Positions 6,861-8,022 of a stretch of DNA of 8,022 nucleotides are shown here, piece by piece. The translations under genes were made by a program, and so were the position numbers. The notes beneath the pieces were generated by a model. That model saw only the letters and a list, made by a program, of their open reading frames with translations, searched no databases and was not told where the DNA came from. The number at the start of each line of letters is the position of its first letter. The first letter of the stretch is position 1. Origin of the DNA: an uncultured Prevotella sp. (GTDB lineage: Bacteria; Bacteroidota; Bacteroidia; Bacteroidales; Bacteroidaceae); contig CALZMK010000049.1 of the NCBI GenBank assembly GCA_945788545.1, positions 1 through 8,022 on the forward strand, written 5' to 3'.

Positions 6861-8022
6861 ATGAAAAAGAAATGTATTTTGCTCGCCTCATTGATGGTAT
6901 CAATGTCTGTCAGCGGACAATCGATGGACGACGTACTGAAGTCGATTGAAAAGCATAACGCACAGTTGGCCGCATACAAAAAGGCTGCCGACGCAACCAA
7001 ATCCGCCAATCACTCCGAGGTGTATCTCGATGACTTGGAGGTGGGATACAACCGACTCTGGGGCAACCCCTCGACTATTGGCAACAGGCACGACGTGAGT
7101 GTGAGTCAACCGATAGACCTGCCCACACTGTTTGGCACGAAGTCGAGGGTGGCAAAGAGTAAGGACGCCTTGGCAGATGGCGAATATCTCGTGCAGAGGC
7201 AGGACATTCTGTTGGAGGCTAAGATGGGATATCTGGATGCCGTGTATTACAATGCCCTGGTCAACGAACTGCAGCGCAGATGCAGTCAGGCGGGCGCCAT
7301 GCTCGCCATGCAGAAGAAGCAGTTGGAGGCGGGCGACATCAACATCATCGAATACAACAACATGCGCCTCACACAATCCAACGCCACCACGGCACTCACA
7401 CAAGCCAAGGCTGAGCGCGACGCAGTGATGGCACAGCTTAAGCAACTCAACGGCGGTATCGACATCGCTGTGACCGACAGTGTGTATCAACCGATATCCC
7501 TGCCCGGGGATTTCGACGAGTGGTTTGACCATGTGTGCGCCTCAGCCCCTGCCGTTTCGATGGCTCGCGACGGCATAACCCTCGGACAAAGACAACTGGC
7601 TTTGGCCCGACAGGGATGGTTGCCTAAGTTGGCAGTGGGATTTATGAGTGAGAAAACGATGGGCGAACAATATCAGGGAGTGACCCTTGGAGTGAATGTT
7701 CCCCTATGGAGCGCCGGCAAGAAGGTGAAGCAGGCCAAGGCTGAGGCAGCGGCTGCCGAGGCCATGCACAAGGCCACGATCGAGAATCTTAAGAGTGAGC
7801 TCGCCAGCGACTATGCCATGACAAAGGGATTGGTGAAGGCAGCCAACGACAGTAGGGCGGCTTTGTCCGAAAGCGACAACACCGCCAATCTTCAGAAGGC
7901 ATGCAAGGCCGGTGAGATGTCAACATTGGAGTATCTCATCTCTCTCACCGCCTATTATGATGCTGTGGAGAAAATGCTGTCAAGCGAGCGTGAAGCACAA
8001 AAAGCCTACGCCCGCCTGACAA
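6861..8022 (+). CDS. TolC family outer-membrane efflux channel (CzcC/CusC-like), 3' end truncated by the window
   Basis: The reading frame opens at ATG 6861, 13 bases after the pump's stop, and runs to the right edge without a stop: 387 codons plus one base. Family members are about 400-430 residues, so only a short C-terminal piece should be missing. Residues 1-19 form a Sec signal peptide (three Lys, hydrophobic core, cleavage near VSG19-Gln20) without a lipobox, unlike lipidated CusC. The two OEP repeats typical of TolC are visible: VSQPIDLP plus an FGTKSRVA-type turn (81-98) pairs with LGVNVPLWSAGKKVKQA (276-292), and AGDINIIEYNNMRL (157-170) pairs with AGEMSTLEYLISLT (350-363). Between them lie long Ala/Gln/Lys/Glu-rich segments that would form the periplasmic coiled-coil tunnel. 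It is the exit duct for the pump and adaptor upstream and is probably cotranscribed with them. Recognition is by family pattern and position; substrate cannot be judged from this subunit. Confidence 0.93.
   Translation, partial: MKKKCILLASLMVSMSVSGQSMDDVLKSIEKHNAQLAAYKKAADATKSANHSEVYLDDLEVGYNRLWGNPSTIGNRHDVSVSQPIDLPTLFGTKSRVAKSKDALADGEYLVQRQDILLEAKMGYLDAVYYNALVNELQRRCSQAGAMLAMQKKQLEAGDINIIEYNNMRLTQSNATTALTQAKAERDAVMAQLKQLNGGIDIAVTDSVYQPISLPGDFDEWFDHVCASAPAVSMARDGITLGQRQLALARQGWLPKLAVGFMSEKTMGEQYQGVTLGVNVPLWSAGKKVKQAKAEAAAAEAMHKATIENLKSELASDYAMTKGLVKAANDSRAALSESDNTANLQKACKAGEMSTLEYLISLTAYYDAVEKMLSSEREAQKAYARLT

Noticed and set aside
6900..7532. Minus-strand open frame (210 codons) opposite the TolC-like gene
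   Set aside because: The + strand frame from 6861 has a signal peptide and both OEP repeats and continues to the window edge, so the antisense frame is a shadow.

Overview
The window looks like chromosomal DNA from a Bacteroidota bacterium, most likely order Bacteroidales and possibly Prevotella-like. The reasons are the A-rich leaders with mostly no Shine-Dalgarno sequence, a DUF4861 protein (a family I associate mainly with this phylum), a Bacteroidales-type S9B dipeptidyl peptidase, and moderate GC with C-ending codons in all five genes. The genus assignment is inference. All five genes are on the + strand and the window is almost entirely coding. The gaps between genes are 18, 17, 57 and 13 bases, so the genes may be one transcription unit or two abutting ones. 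I found no promoter matching the Bacteroidetes -33/-7 pattern (TTTG and TAnnTTTG) and no classical terminator in any gap.

Layout. Bases 1-725 are the C-terminal catalytic domain of an S9B prolyl peptidase (DPP-IV type), cut by the left edge. Bases 744-2519 encode a secreted DUF4861 protein. Its N-terminal half looks like a shortened GH105/GH88-type helical barrel. Bases 2537-3682, 3740-6847 and 6861 to the right edge encode a complete tripartite heavy-metal-type RND efflux system in the order adaptor, inner-membrane pump, outer-membrane channel. The channel gene runs off the right edge with only a few residues likely missing.

How they work together. The three efflux genes form one machine spanning both membranes: a lipid-anchored adaptor with His-rich tails, a 12-helix proton-driven pump of the CzcA/CusA family, and a TolC-like channel. 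The substrate is probably a divalent metal ion rather than Cu(I)/Ag(I), because the pump lacks methionines where CusA has two of its three; this is inference. The first two genes act in peptide and polysaccharide breakdown and have no obvious mechanistic link to metal efflux.

Most unusual points: the apparently stripped-down glycoside-hydrolase half of the DUF4861 protein; a perfect 11-bp hairpin across the adaptor stop codon, directly followed by four tandem copies of an 8-base unit; and a strong Shine-Dalgarno sequence ahead of the adaptor. I see no mobile element, CRISPR array, tRNA or rRNA, and no clearly new multi-gene system.
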